The notes beneath the pieces were generated by a model. It did not search any database, was not told the origin of the DNA, and worked only from the letters and a program-made list of their open reading frames with translations. 38,893 nt of DNA. Source: JBEIHI01 sp964655245. Its GTDB lineage: Bacteria; Bdellovibrionota; UBA2394. This document shows positions 17,045-28,185 of the stretch, piece after piece. A program made the translations under genes and the position numbers. The stretch lies in assembly GCA_964655245.1 (NCBI GenBank), contig CAZZLQ010000013.1, forward strand, positions 1 through 38,893, read 5' to 3'. The first letter of the stretch is position 1. Each line of letters begins with the position of its first letter.

Positions 17045-17073
17045 TTGACAGGGTGGTGCCTGGATTTTTAATT
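17045..17073 (+). promoter_or_regulatory. Predicted sigma70-type promoter for the 202-residue orphan gene
   Basis: TTGACA at 17045-17050, then 16-17 bases, then TTTAAT at 17067-17072. A second TTGACA lies at 17011-17016 with a poorer downstream hexamer. The start codon is about 105 bases further, leaving a long leader in which I see no clear structure. The rest of 16901-17177 shows only the maeB ribosome-binding site and A/T-rich sequence. Confidence 0.5.
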
Positions 17074-17177
17074 TGTCTCATTAGTTTTTTAAGAATCGGG
17101 GCTCAGGGGAGCAAGTACGGTATTCAGTGCGGAAAACAAGTGGAACTGATGGGTCTTGCGGGTAAGGGGTTGATGTA

Positions 17178-17786
17178 ATGTTTCGAGGCGATGAGGACGA
17201 TCCGGGTTTGGAATTGATTGCTGAAAGCTTAGGTTTAGATCGTCGGGATTCTCAAGGTCCTGCCTTGGGTATGGAGGCTCAGTCCATTTTGAAGTCTATT
17301 GAGACGGAGACTCAGAAGCTTCAGCAGTTTGATCTTTTGGCCCGAACCGATCGCCACTACTTTCGTGCGCGTTTCAATTATTACAAGCTTTCAATCTTGC
17401 GGCTAAGAGCTGAGGAAAGAGCTCACTTGGAGCCTAAGATTGGTAAGTTCTTTGGTTTGATCATGGAAAAAGAGTTGGCCTCAGACGCTGTTCCCGAAGC
17501 TGTCCACACGCCCTTTTTGGAGGCCGTCAAGGCGCCGGCCGCTCCGGCGTTTCGCAGTCCCGTGGAGCCCGCTTTAGACGTCAAAGCTCTCTCGCAGCCG
17601 TCTTCCTTTGTGAGCCGGCCTTCTTCTCAACCTTCAGCTGAGTTGCCCAAGGGGCCCTCGCGCAGCTCTCAGGAAGTCGTCAGTGAGCTTCAGCTCATTC
17701 GACTGGCTCTTCAAGCGAATCCTTCGGTGGAGGGAAATCGTTTGTTGGGTGAGGCTGTTGACCGATTGATCTCAAGGCTGAAGTAA
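17178..17786 (+). CDS. Orphan soluble protein with Pro/Ser-rich linker, unknown function
   Basis: 202 residues, no signal peptide or membrane helix, not recognised. Three parts can be seen. Residues 1-95 are helical and charged. About 96-165 form a low-complexity linker rich in Pro, Ser and Ala. A C-terminal helical segment (166-202) has heptad-like leucines (LQLIRLALQA ... LLGEAVDRLISRL), suited to self-association. AAGGGG lies about 8 bases before the ATG, and a consensus promoter lies upstream. The stop codon abuts the T-tract of a terminator serving the opposite strand. Confidence 0.65.
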   Translation: MFRGDEDDPGLELIAESLGLDRRDSQGPALGMEAQSILKSIETETQKLQQFDLLARTDRHYFRARFNYYKLSILRLRAEERAHLEPKIGKFFGLIMEKELASDAVPEAVHTPFLEAVKAPAAPAFRSPVEPALDVKALSQPSSFVSRPSSQPSAELPKGPSRSSQEVVSELQLIRLALQANPSVEGNRLLGEAVDRLISRLK

Positions 17787-17820
17787 AAAAAAGACCCGGG
17801 AGGAGGAGGTCTCCCGGATC
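17785..17820 (-). terminator. Rho-independent terminator on the minus strand
   Basis: Read on the minus strand, a 10-bp stem (arms 17811-17820 and 17793-17802, GC-rich, one G-U pair, 8-base loop) is followed directly by eight T (17792-17785). On the plus strand the run of A precedes the hairpin, so it serves minus-strand transcription. It lies only 9 bases after the stop codon of the 42-codon reading frame. Confidence 0.88.
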
Positions 17821-17828
17821 GTAATGAC

Positions 17829-17957
17829 TTAAATATCAGAGCATGTGGTGTCTGTGGTGTGTGGCAAGGCTTGGTGTGTATGTGGGCCCTGACCTTTCAA
17901 GTCATCGAGGCAGACCGTTTCCCTTGATGAAAGGGGGGTACGGCGCATGATCGACAT
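17829..17957 (-). CDS. Candidate small protein, 42 residues
   Basis: Open frame of 42 codons. An optimal ribosome-binding site (AGGAGG, seven bases from ATG) lies upstream, and the strong terminator begins 9 bases after the stop. The product is hydrophilic, begins MSIMRRTPLSSRETV, has two Cys, and ends in a His/Thr-rich stretch (GPHTHQALPHTTDTTC). No membrane helix or known family is apparent. A 9-codon frame ends immediately before the ribosome-binding site, and an inverted repeat (CTTTGG..CTTCAT / ATGAAG..CCAAAG, about 17985-18010) lies just upstream. It could be the coding part of a small regulatory RNA. The strict ribosome-binding site plus compact terminator support translation; homologues would decide. 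Confidence 0.42.
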   Translation of the reverse strand: MSIMRRTPLSSRETVCLDDLKGQGPHTHQALPHTTDTTCSDI

Positions 17958-18220
17958 CTCGATCCCTCCTCAAACTTTTGTTTTCTTTGGCTTCATCATG
18001 AAGACCAAAGCCTCATTTCCGACTCACACAAAAAATCACACACAATGGGTTAAACTTGGAAACTGACTACTCCCGGACTGCAAAAAGCAGATCATGCAAA
18101 AAAGTAAGAGCAAATGTTGTGCCACGAACTTATGGCAAAAAGTCGAGGAATTCTGCATCGCAGGGCTTCTGGGCCTGAGGCGCGACCTCCCATGGAGGGG
18201 ACTGGATGACTCAAAAGGCA
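17958..18220. other. Intergenic region between M50 protease gene and small gene
   Basis: 263 bases without a convincing gene beyond the 9-codon frame and inverted repeat upstream of the small gene. Small hairpins occur (CCTCC/GGAGG near 18186-18200; CTGC/GCAG near 18078-18090). There is no U-tract terminator after the M50 gene, so its transcript might run to 17785. I see no tRNA, riboswitch or repeat family here. Confidence 0.5.
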
Positions 18221-18838
18221 CTAAGCCAAAAGCAAATGCTGAATAATGGCGACAGGGATGCCCAAAAGAGTGCTGAGGATTCTTAAGTTGAGGAGCTGGT
18301 CCACGATGATTCCAATAAAGAGCGCCGTTCCCCCGTACTGCAAATTCCATTGAGAGAACGAGATCGATTGCCGAAGAGGGAGCAAGCGCTCAAGCATATG
18401 AGATCCATCGAGTGGTCCAATAGGAAGTAGATTGAAAAAAGCGAGACCCAGATTCATTGTGATGGAAAGTTGCAAGATGGTAGCAGCCGAGATGGCGTAG
18501 TTGCCTCCGAGAACTTCGTAGACGCCTGATCGGTAGATAAGAGCGCAGGCAATCGCAAGAGCGATATTCATCATCGGTCCCGCTGAGGCTACCCAAAAGG
18601 ATCCCCAGCTTCCTTTGAATGAGGCCGGATTGACGGGCACGGGCTTGGCCCAGCCGAAAAATCCTGTGACCAAGAGAACAATAGTCCCCATAGGATCCAG
18701 ATGAGCGATCGGATTGAGGGTCAGTCGACCGGCTTGACGCGGAGTGTTATCTCCGTATCGAGTGGCCATCATGGCATGACCCCACTCGTGAAAGGTTAAG
18801 GCTGGAAGCAGCGCTGCAATGATAAAGGGAAGACGCAT
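18221..18838 (-). CDS. Site-2 protease family (M50) membrane metalloprotease
   Basis: About 205 residues from the ATG at 18838; earlier GTG/TTG starts up to 18937 would overlap the divergent gene. Zinc motif HEWGH is at 17-21 within the first helix, and the third ligand is in LLPIGPLDGSH near residue 160. Five to six membrane helices. This is the compact bacterial group that lacks a PDZ domain. Such proteases cleave substrates within the membrane, but the substrate here is unknown. No ribosome-binding site clearly decides the start. Confidence 0.82.
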   Translation of the reverse strand: MRLPFIIAALLPALTFHEWGHAMMATRYGDNTPRQAGRLTLNPIAHLDPMGTIVLLVTGFFGWAKPVPVNPASFKGSWGSFWVASAGPMMNIALAIACALIYRSGVYEVLGGNYAISAATILQLSITMNLGLAFFNLLPIGPLDGSHMLERLLPLRQSISFSQWNLQYGGTALFIGIIVDQLLNLRILSTLLGIPVAIIQHLLLA

Positions 18839-18896
18839 GAGGGAATCGGCACTAAAAATCACGCCTTCATAGAAGCCAAAATGAATCACAGATACA

Positions 18897-20084
18897 ATGA
18901 AAAAAGAGCTTATGTCATCAACGGCCAAACTTGCCAAGGAAGGTGGTCAACCGATTCGAAAGACTTGGTTGCCCTACAGTCGTCAAATCGTCGATCAAGA
19001 TGATATTGATCACGTCTCAAAAGCGCTTCGAGGAGAAATCATTACTCGAGGTCCTTATGTCGAAGCATTCGAACGTGCAGTAGCTGACTTTGTTGAGATG
19101 CCGTTTGGCGTGGCCTTTAGTTCTGCAACAGCTGCTCTGCACGCTGTGATGGCCATGTTTCAAGTTTCGAGTGGCAAGAAAGTTGTCACGTCTCCTAATA
19201 CCTTTGCTGCAACAGCCAACGCTGTTCGCTACTGCGGCGGCGATGTGGTGTTCAAAGATGTTGAAGTGGGAACAATGAATCTCAATCCTGATTCCATGGG
19301 AGATCTTTCGGACATCTCTGTTGTGGCGGCTGTTGATTTCGCAGGAAATCCTTGTCGATACGACTCTCTCCAAAAACTAAAATCGCAGTTTGGTTTTAAG
19401 CTGGTTGATGATGCCTCTCACTCTTTGGGGGGGAGTTTTCACGGAAAGCCGATTGGATCTCAGGCTGATGTGAGTGTGTTTTCTTTTCATCCCGTCAAGT
19501 CCATGACAACGGGAGAGGGCGGCATGGTTGTTGTTCGTGATGCCAAAGAGGCAGAGTTTTTGCGGCAGTTTCGAAGTCATGGATTGAAGAGATTTGAAAC
19601 GCCCGGATACTACGAGCAAGAGTTTCTCGGTTACAATTACAACATCACTGATATCAACTGCGCCTTAGGATTGAGCCAATTGAAAAAACTCCCAGGCTTT
19701 GTGAAGCGTCGAAACGAGCTGGCGAGTTTCTACAACGAGCACTTGAGTAAGTTGCCCTTACTGACCGTTCCCGAGGTCACGCCAGGTTGCACGTCCTCCT
19801 GGCATCTGTATGCCTTGCGAGTGGACTTTGAAAAGCTCAGCGTCTCACGAGAAGATTTCTTGAGGGCGCTGCATGCTGAAAACGTGGGTGCAAATGTTCA
19901 CTATATTCCGGTGTATTTTCATCCATACTATCGAAATCTGGGCTATCAGCGGGGTCTGTGTCCGGTGGCCGAGAGGGCGTATTTCCACGAGATCTCGATT
20001 CCTCTGTTTCCAACCATGACCGAGAATGATGCTCGAGACGTCGTCTTGGCTTTAACCAAGCTTTTAGAGCACTTTAGTCATTAA
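18897..20084 (+). CDS. DegT/DnrJ/EryC1 sugar aminotransferase, PseC-like
   Basis: 395 residues from the ATG at 18897; an ATG at 18912 is equally possible, as neither has a strong ribosome-binding site. The PLP-binding lysine is in SFHPVKSMTTGEGG (Lys201), with DDASHSLGG and the glycine-rich NYNITDINCALG following. The HPVKxxTTGEGG form is typical of PseC, which aminates a UDP-4-keto sugar in pseudaminic acid synthesis. No other nonulosonate gene is in the window, so the substrate is uncertain. It is followed by two unknown genes and mutT on the same strand. Confidence 0.85.
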   Translation: MKKELMSSTAKLAKEGGQPIRKTWLPYSRQIVDQDDIDHVSKALRGEIITRGPYVEAFERAVADFVEMPFGVAFSSATAALHAVMAMFQVSSGKKVVTSPNTFAATANAVRYCGGDVVFKDVEVGTMNLNPDSMGDLSDISVVAAVDFAGNPCRYDSLQKLKSQFGFKLVDDASHSLGGSFHGKPIGSQADVSVFSFHPVKSMTTGEGGMVVVRDAKEAEFLRQFRSHGLKRFETPGYYEQEFLGYNYNITDINCALGLSQLKKLPGFVKRRNELASFYNEHLSKLPLLTVPEVTPGCTSSWHLYALRVDFEKLSVSREDFLRALHAENVGANVHYIPVYFHPYYRNLGYQRGLCPVAERAYFHEISIPLFPTMTENDARDVVLALTKLLEHFSH

Positions 20085-20086
20085 GC

Positions 20087-20138
20087 GAGACGCTTGCATT
20101 TCTTCAAGGGCCTCAGTAGATGAGGCGTCTCGATGCAA
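20087..20138 (+). promoter_or_regulatory. Inverted repeats covering the start region of the next gene
   Basis: GAGACGC (20087-20093) can pair with GCGTCTC (20125-20131), and adjacent TTGCAT (20094-20099) can pair with ATGCAA (20133-20138), which contains the start codon. The two pairings compete, or could form a strained knot. GAGG (20122-20125), the likely ribosome-binding site, sits at the base of the first stem. Possible translational control; no family recognised. Confidence 0.3.
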
Positions 20139-20708
20139 CCCTCCGTTTTGGTGATCTCTAGTTCTTCTCTCGGCCGAGCCTTCGGGGCCTTTGTGGCGCA
20201 AATCAAGCCGAATAGCCTTTTGATGGTCGATCCGGATTCTCGTCGTGCCGAGTTGATGAACGGGCGGCTGTTTTGCTTGGACTTTGGATCTGAGTTCTCG
20301 GTTCATCAAAAGATGCTGATTGAGACGGTGTCATCGTGTTTGGGGCAATTGTCATCTCTTGAGCAAGTGAAGTGGGTGTTTTGTTTTGAGGATATGGCTC
20401 GCTCGCACGAACTTCGAGATCTTCGTGATCAACTTTTGAAGTTTAGAGGTTTGAGGTGGGTGGACTGCCGACCCGAAGCCAATGAGGTTTTGAGCTACTC
20501 TCAGTATCGATTGAGTTTACCCTGGAAAGTCAAAGAGCGATTCCTTGGCCGTCTTCGCGTTGAGGCGAAATCCGGAGAGGTTCAATTCACAGGAGATGAG
20601 ATTGCCGGGGCGGCCTTGAAAAAGCTTCTGATTGGTCATTTGACCCTCCAAACCGCTAAGCGCGCGGTTTCCGGCCCCTTCTGGAAATCCTGGGCCAGCC
20701 AGTTTTAG
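20133..20708 (+). CDS. Unknown cytoplasmic protein, 191 residues
   Basis: No family recognised. The N-terminus (PSVLVISSSSLGRAFGAFV) has the beta-alpha-beta look of a nucleotide-binding or Rossmann fold, with MVDPDS after the second strand. A central region (VKWVFCFEDMARSHELR) fits another strand-helix unit, and the C-terminal 60 residues are helical and basic. No signal peptide. Start at 20133 with GAGG seven bases upstream. It follows the aminotransferase gene by 48 bases on the same strand. Confidence 0.55.
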   Translation: MQPSVLVISSSSLGRAFGAFVAQIKPNSLLMVDPDSRRAELMNGRLFCLDFGSEFSVHQKMLIETVSSCLGQLSSLEQVKWVFCFEDMARSHELRDLRDQLLKFRGLRWVDCRPEANEVLSYSQYRLSLPWKVKERFLGRLRVEAKSGEVQFTGDEIAGAALKKLLIGHLTLQTAKRAVSGPFWKSWASQF

Positions 20709-20783
20709 ATTTCTTTGGGGCAGGCCTTGCCATTAATCATTGAGCTCCTATGTTGGGTGTGTAGACTAAAAAGAGGAGTACAT

Positions 20784-21044
20784 TTGAAACCAACTCGAAC
20801 AAATCGATCCAAATCCAAAGCCTCGCAGGGAACTGTTCAGATTGCCGTCTGGAAAGAAAGTCCCGAGGTCGTTCGAGCACAGGATGTCTTCACCAACTAC
20901 TCGCAGGATATGTTTTATGATTTTGCTAAGCCTCTGCGCTTACTGGACAGTCCTGGCTGGAGTGCTGCTATTCGCATCGAGTCAAAAGGTGACGATGGCT
21001 TTTTTGTCTTTTCCTCAAACGATCGACTTGATAGCTCTCTTTAA
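20784..21044 (+). CDS. Unknown small protein, 86 residues
   Basis: I take the TTG start at 20784 because GAGGAG lies five bases upstream. The frame opens earlier at 20715, but without such a site. The first 18 residues are basic (Lys, Arg, Ser, Thr). The remainder is mixed (GTVQIAVWKESPEVVRAQ then FYDFAKPLRLLD) with an aromatic C-terminal region. No signal peptide or membrane helix. It ends 3 bases before mutT, so the two are probably co-translated. Function unknown. Confidence 0.55.
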   Translation: MKPTRTNRSKSKASQGTVQIAVWKESPEVVRAQDVFTNYSQDMFYDFAKPLRLLDSPGWSAAIRIESKGDDGFFVFSSNDRLDSSL

Positions 21045-21047
21045 TCT

Positions 21048-21434
21048 GTGAAAGTTTCTGTCGGAATTTGTCAGCACGAAGGTCGAATTCTTTTGGGTCG
21101 TCGCATGGATGACGATGGGTTCTATGGTGGATACTGGGAGTTTCCTGGTGGGAAAGTCGACCCTGGAGAGTCGGAGGAGCAGGCTCTTGTGAGGGAGTTT
21201 CAGGAGGAGCTTGGTGTTCGCATCGAGTCGGCGAGATTCTATCGGCAGGTCATTTGGCAATACCCTCACCGACAAGTGGAGCTGCATTTTTTTCAGGTTG
21301 GCTTGGCCCAAACGGATCTAAGTTTGTTTCTTCGAAATGCTCATCAAGAGCTGGGATGGTTTTCTGTCGATGAGGCCTTGGGGCTTCAGGTCCTTCCAGC
21401 CAATATCGACATCCTCAAAAGTCTAAGAGTTTGA
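21048..21434 (+). CDS. mutT: NUDIX hydrolase, MutT type
   Basis: 128 residues starting at GTG 21048. The NUDIX box is complete: GGKVDPGESEEQALVREF followed by QEELGV (37-60). MutT enzymes hydrolyse 8-oxo-dGTP and so prevent mutation, and the length matches (about 130). Substrate-proximal residues such as YWEFPGGK fit MutT rather than ADP-ribose hydrolases. It precedes nrdJ, placing nucleotide-pool cleaning beside dNTP synthesis. Confidence 0.85.
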   Translation: MKVSVGICQHEGRILLGRRMDDDGFYGGYWEFPGGKVDPGESEEQALVREFQEELGVRIESARFYRQVIWQYPHRQVELHFFQVGLAQTDLSLFLRNAHQELGWFSVDEALGLQVLPANIDILKSLRV

Positions 21435-21460
21435 GCTCTTTGACGTCCTGCGAGAATGCA

Positions 21461-21476
21461 ACACAACATATTGTGC
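21461..21476 (+). promoter_or_regulatory. NrdR box 1 upstream of nrdJ
   Basis: ACACAACATATTGTGC, with CACAA/TTGTG arms around a 4-base centre, fits the NrdR palindrome. It is 16 bases from a second box, centre to centre 32 bp (about three helical turns), as usual for paired NrdR boxes. NrdR represses ribonucleotide reductase genes when dATP/ATP is high. Confidence 0.82.
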
Positions 21477-21487
21477 TAATAGCGTGG

Positions 21488-21493
21488 TAAAAT
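21488..21493 (+). promoter_or_regulatory. Predicted -10 element of nrdJ
   Basis: TAAAAT lies between the two NrdR boxes. A -35 about 17 bases upstream would fall inside box 1 and is weak (AACATA). A transcript would start in or just after box 2, so NrdR bound to either box would block polymerase. Confidence 0.45.
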
Positions 21494-21508
21494 CACTATT
21501 AGTAGTGT
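21493..21508 (+). promoter_or_regulatory. NrdR box 2 upstream of nrdJ
   Basis: TCACTATTAGTAGTGT with CACTA/TAGTG arms, in register with box 1. It lies just after the predicted -10 hexamer and 63 bases before the nrdJ ATG. Confidence 0.82.
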
Positions 21509-21570
21509 GATCACTCTTGACCCCAAAGGACACTCACCTCAAAATCGGAGTGGGGGGAAATGGGATCTTT

Positions 21571-24698
<3,128 letters not shown>

Positions 24699-24702
<4 letters not shown>

Positions 24703-26435
24703 TACCAGCGTTTGGAAAGGCTCAGAGTCACGCGTGGCTCTGAGCCCAGCGGATATCCAAAGGTCTCTTCTCGACTTCGACTAAGAATGTTTTCGATTTG
24801 CAATTTTCCGTCTAGAGGGATCAGCCGAGTGGCTTTGGTTTGAATGCTGATATTCCAATTCAGTTGAGGGGCTATCTGATCATCGTCCTCCGTCGCGCGA
24901 ACAGAAGATCGATAGTAAATCTCCGAAGAAACTTCAGCGATTTTGTTCAGGAAGAGAATCTGTGTTGTGCTGAGCTTGTGAAGTGGTTGATACAACTGCT
25001 TCCGCGAGCTTTTGATTGGGCTCCAGTTCCAAAGATTTTCATTGGCGGCTTGAGTTCGGGCGATGAGAAGCTCGTAAGCGAATGAAATCTTGGTCTGGGA
25101 AAAGAGGCGTGCTGAAACTTCATTCTCAAAGCCTATTCGAGCGCCAGCACCTGAGTTTTTTGATTGAAAGACCCCATTCGTTGAAACTGAGGCAATCGTA
25201 TTGTTGGTTCGAATTCCATAGATGCTTTGGCTGGCTTCAAATGAACCTCTGCGGTGGCTCCAGCCGAGATCAATCTGAAGAGAACTTTCTCTTTGGAGAT
25301 CACTGTTGCTGATAAAGAAAGGAGGGATTTCATAATACATCTCATTAAAGTTCGGAGTCCGAGAAGTGTAGCTAAGGTGAGAGGACCAGCTTGTTTGCTG
25401 GCTGATGTCCCAGCGGGTTCCAAGACTTCCTGAAAACTCCATCGAGTCGGAGAGGTCTGATACATAATCAATTTGAGCTTGGGGATTGATGAGAAGTGAA
25501 GATGCTGGTTTCCAAAACAAATTCCACGTCAAAAGAGTGAGTGAGCGTATCGGTGATTCAAAGTACTCTCCCTTCAACCAGTCAAGAGACTCCTCTACGT
25601 TCATTTCGTGAGCTAAGCTCCTGGTGAGTTGATCTCGATAAGACAGACGAATCTGAGAGCCGAGGGAGTGGTTGATGTCATTGCCAAAGCTCTGTCGCTG
25701 ATAAGAGGCGAACGTGTTGATCTCATATTGGGACCAACGATACTGAAATGAGGCCATCGGGCGTATCGTCCAGGAATCCATGGGATCAAAATTCTGGGTC
25801 ACCGGTCCTGGCAGTTTGAGATCGTTGCTCAAAACCTGCGCCCAGGCCTGTGCATCTTTCCACCTCTTCCAAAGTCGCAGATTGATTCGCTGATGCTCGT
25901 TGTTTTCACGGCGGAGGCGCTGCCCATCTTGCTCATAAGCGTAATTGTTTTGGGATTGATCCATCGAAAAGGAAACGCCAGGAAGTTGCTGATAGATGCC
26001 CCAGGTTTGATAATCCCCAAAAGTGACTTCGGATTCAGTTGCTTGAGTCTCGGGGAGTCTCAAAAAAAGTGCACCTTGCGGACTTCCGGAGTAAGCATGA
26101 TGTCCGCCTTTGATCAGATGAGTTGCGCCAAGGCCTTGCGGTGAAAACAAGCCGAGATCTAGTTCTCCGGAAGCAAAAGAGTTGAGGCGAATCCCTTCAA
26201 AAAAAACTCCGACGTCTTTGGCGGTTGATCCTCGAATGGAAAGACTCTTCAGAGAAGCGGGACCTCCCTCATGCCGAAAAAACACGCCTGTTTTTTGCTC
26301 AAATTTTTCAAACTCCGATGAGTTTTGTTGAATCATCGTAGCGGCCGGAGCAGAGGGAATCGTCTCCCCAACAGAAGTCGAACTGTCAGTGGTGCTGAGT
26401 GAAAGAATCAAATGCATGACCATTTTTGAAAGCAT
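24699..26435 (-). CDS. TonB-dependent outer-membrane receptor, BtuB-like
   Basis: 578 residues, slightly smaller than BtuB (about 600). A signal peptide is followed by a possible TonB box (ETIPSA). The plug domain has SIRGSTAKDVGVFFEGIRL and a glycine-rich HHAYSGSPQGALFL, and a barrel ends in ...SLSKRWY. Small receptors of this type import cobalamin or iron chelates. BtuB-like is my preferred reading because it is tail to tail with nrdJ, but this is contextual. No btuCDF or TonB/ExbBD genes are in the window and I see no cobalamin riboswitch upstream. AAGGAG is only two bases from the ATG. Confidence 0.8.
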
Positions 26436-26580
26436 TGCTCCTTGGCCTACCTGAGTTTTTCTGATTCGTTGAGTCCCATCCGTGGGGCAGCAGTTGGGCT
26501 CTTCAGGGGCTCAGAGTGGCTTAAAAGGGAGTCTCAGTGGGCATAAAGTTTGCATTTTCAACGAGTTGGGGAGTGAATTC

Positions 26581-28179
26581 TTGATTTTTCTTCATCAAAC
26601 GCTTCGACGTTCTTGCCACATTGTGGGGCTGCTTTTAGCGCTCTCTGTGGCTACTTTTGCAGAAGAGGCATCGACTCCACCCCCCCCTGAGCCATCTTCC
26701 AATGAGCCCCAGAGAACTCCCATGCCCAGCTCTCGTGAGAGCGTTTGCATCAATCAGATCACTCGTTTAGCGCGCATCCCAAAGCCGCTCGTCGACCAGT
26801 TCGGTCGTGCGAGAGTTTTGACTGAGTTGGCGAGTCTTAAATTTTTTACGGCTCTTCGAAGGGGATCTGTCTATACGGGTCAGGTCACTCGCATGGCTCT
26901 CAAGACGGACTCGCAAATCATTGATGAGGTGCGAGGATTTACCAACACCAGTCGATCCTTTTGGGAGTCACTTGAAGAAGTTGTCCAATGGATTCATCAG
27001 TTTCGCGAGTATCCAAAAGTCCGCGAGCGATATCTATCTGCCATTAACACCACCCATCTCAATATCTCCAATTTGGAGAGAGCTAAGATTGCTCTTCGAG
27101 ACTCACCCGAGAGCACCGTGACTGTCGTTTTGAATTCGAAGTCTTCGACCTATCAGGATAAGAATCAAGTCTCAGGAATTGCCATTGAAGGAGGTAACCA
27201 AGGTCCTCCTGAGGTTCGCACTTTTGCTTCGGCAACTGAGATTGAGGTCCAGATTGTCCGAGAGAAGATTGAAGCCGAGAAATTTTATGCAGCGATTGCC
27301 GCAGAGGGTTTGGCGCAAGCTCTGAGGTTTAAGAGATTGCAGAAGCTTCGAGAGCGATTCCTGGGGTCAGACATTAAAATTTCCGATGCTGCCCGAAAGA
27401 TTCATGTGAAGGACGTGATCGATGATCCCAAGAAGCTCAAGGATATGACTGTGGATGAGGCCCGTCATTGGGTTGGATTACGCATTGCAAGCCTCATTGA
27501 TGAAGAGGGTAAGGTTCGTCCTTATCGCGGAGAGGTTTCCGCCACCCATTCGAACCCGTTGATTCCGGAAACCGCTCGTGTGCAGTATGTCGAGCGACTT
27601 CGAGGGGTAGCTTCGTTTCTCTCAGAAACGCCAGCCCGACTTGTGACCGTTGTTCCGATAGAAGTTTTTCGCTCAGGTTGGAATGGCTTGTCGAAGGTCA
27701 CCCATTGGATCGATACGGTTGGAACGCCTCTGAAGTTGCCGGCAATTATCTTGGCATTTTTGACGGTGAGCTTGCGAACTGCAGAGTTGAGAGAAACGCT
27801 TACCGTGAATGAGCAGGACAAAATGTGGGCAGAGGTTCGTAGTATGGCTCACTCGGCAACGAGTGCTGAAGATCTGGCTAGGGATTTAAGTATCTTGATT
27901 GAAGACAAGTTTCCCAATCGATCTTATCAACTTGCTCTCGAGGTGCTGGATGGACGACGGGCGAATTTTGTCTACGATCCTCTGGTGGTGGATGACAAGG
28001 GAAAGCCTCTTGATCAGTGGTACTTTGATGTGGCTGCCAATGAGGTTTATCCGATTTTGAAGGCTGTCTACCAGGGGACCGATAAGGCTCCAGATGGTCA
28101 GCCTATCTATAGTGCTCGGGGTGCGCTTGAGCGTCGAAGAAAAGCGGCCGAAGATTTAGGCCGCATTCTCTCCAAGTAA
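26581..28179 (+). CDS. Exported protein of unknown function, 532 residues
   Basis: I choose the TTG at 26581, with GGGGAG seven bases upstream, giving a signal peptide that ends near VATFAEE. The frame opens 99 bases earlier, but that would place the signal peptide internally. A Pro-rich segment (STPPPPEPSSNEPQ) follows. Much of the mature part is charged and helical, with an internal hydrophobic stretch (LPAIILAFLTVSL). No catalytic motif is recognised. It is divergent from the TonB receptor and converges on a barrel gene. It may be a periplasmic or envelope protein. Confidence 0.6.
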   Translation: MIFLHQTLRRSCHIVGLLLALSVATFAEEASTPPPPEPSSNEPQRTPMPSSRESVCINQITRLARIPKPLVDQFGRARVLTELASLKFFTALRRGSVYTGQVTRMALKTDSQIIDEVRGFTNTSRSFWESLEEVVQWIHQFREYPKVRERYLSAINTTHLNISNLERAKIALRDSPESTVTVVLNSKSSTYQDKNQVSGIAIEGGNQGPPEVRTFASATEIEVQIVREKIEAEKFYAAIAAEGLAQALRFKRLQKLRERFLGSDIKISDAARKIHVKDVIDDPKKLKDMTVDEARHWVGLRIASLIDEEGKVRPYRGEVSATHSNPLIPETARVQYVERLRGVASFLSETPARLVTVVPIEVFRSGWNGLSKVTHWIDTVGTPLKLPAIILAFLTVSLRTAELRETLTVNEQDKMWAEVRSMAHSATSAEDLARDLSILIEDKFPNRSYQLALEVLDGRRANFVYDPLVVDDKGKPLDQWYFDVAANEVYPILKAVYQGTDKAPDGQPIYSARGALERRRKAAEDLGRILSK

Positions 28180-28185
28180 GATTCA

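Noticed and set aside
18838..18937. N-terminal extension of the M50 protease to TTG at 18937
   Set aside because: It would overlap the divergent aminotransferase start and adds nothing typical of the family; the start remains somewhat uncertain.
26482..26580. N-terminal extension of the 532-residue exported protein
   Set aside because: It would bury the signal peptide; the TTG at 26581 has a ribosome-binding site and gives a proper signal peptide.
26436..26600. Possible cobalamin riboswitch upstream of the BtuB-like gene (GCCACT and CTGCCCC fragments)
   Set aside because: The conserved B12 box and ordered core helices are not present; isolated short matches only.
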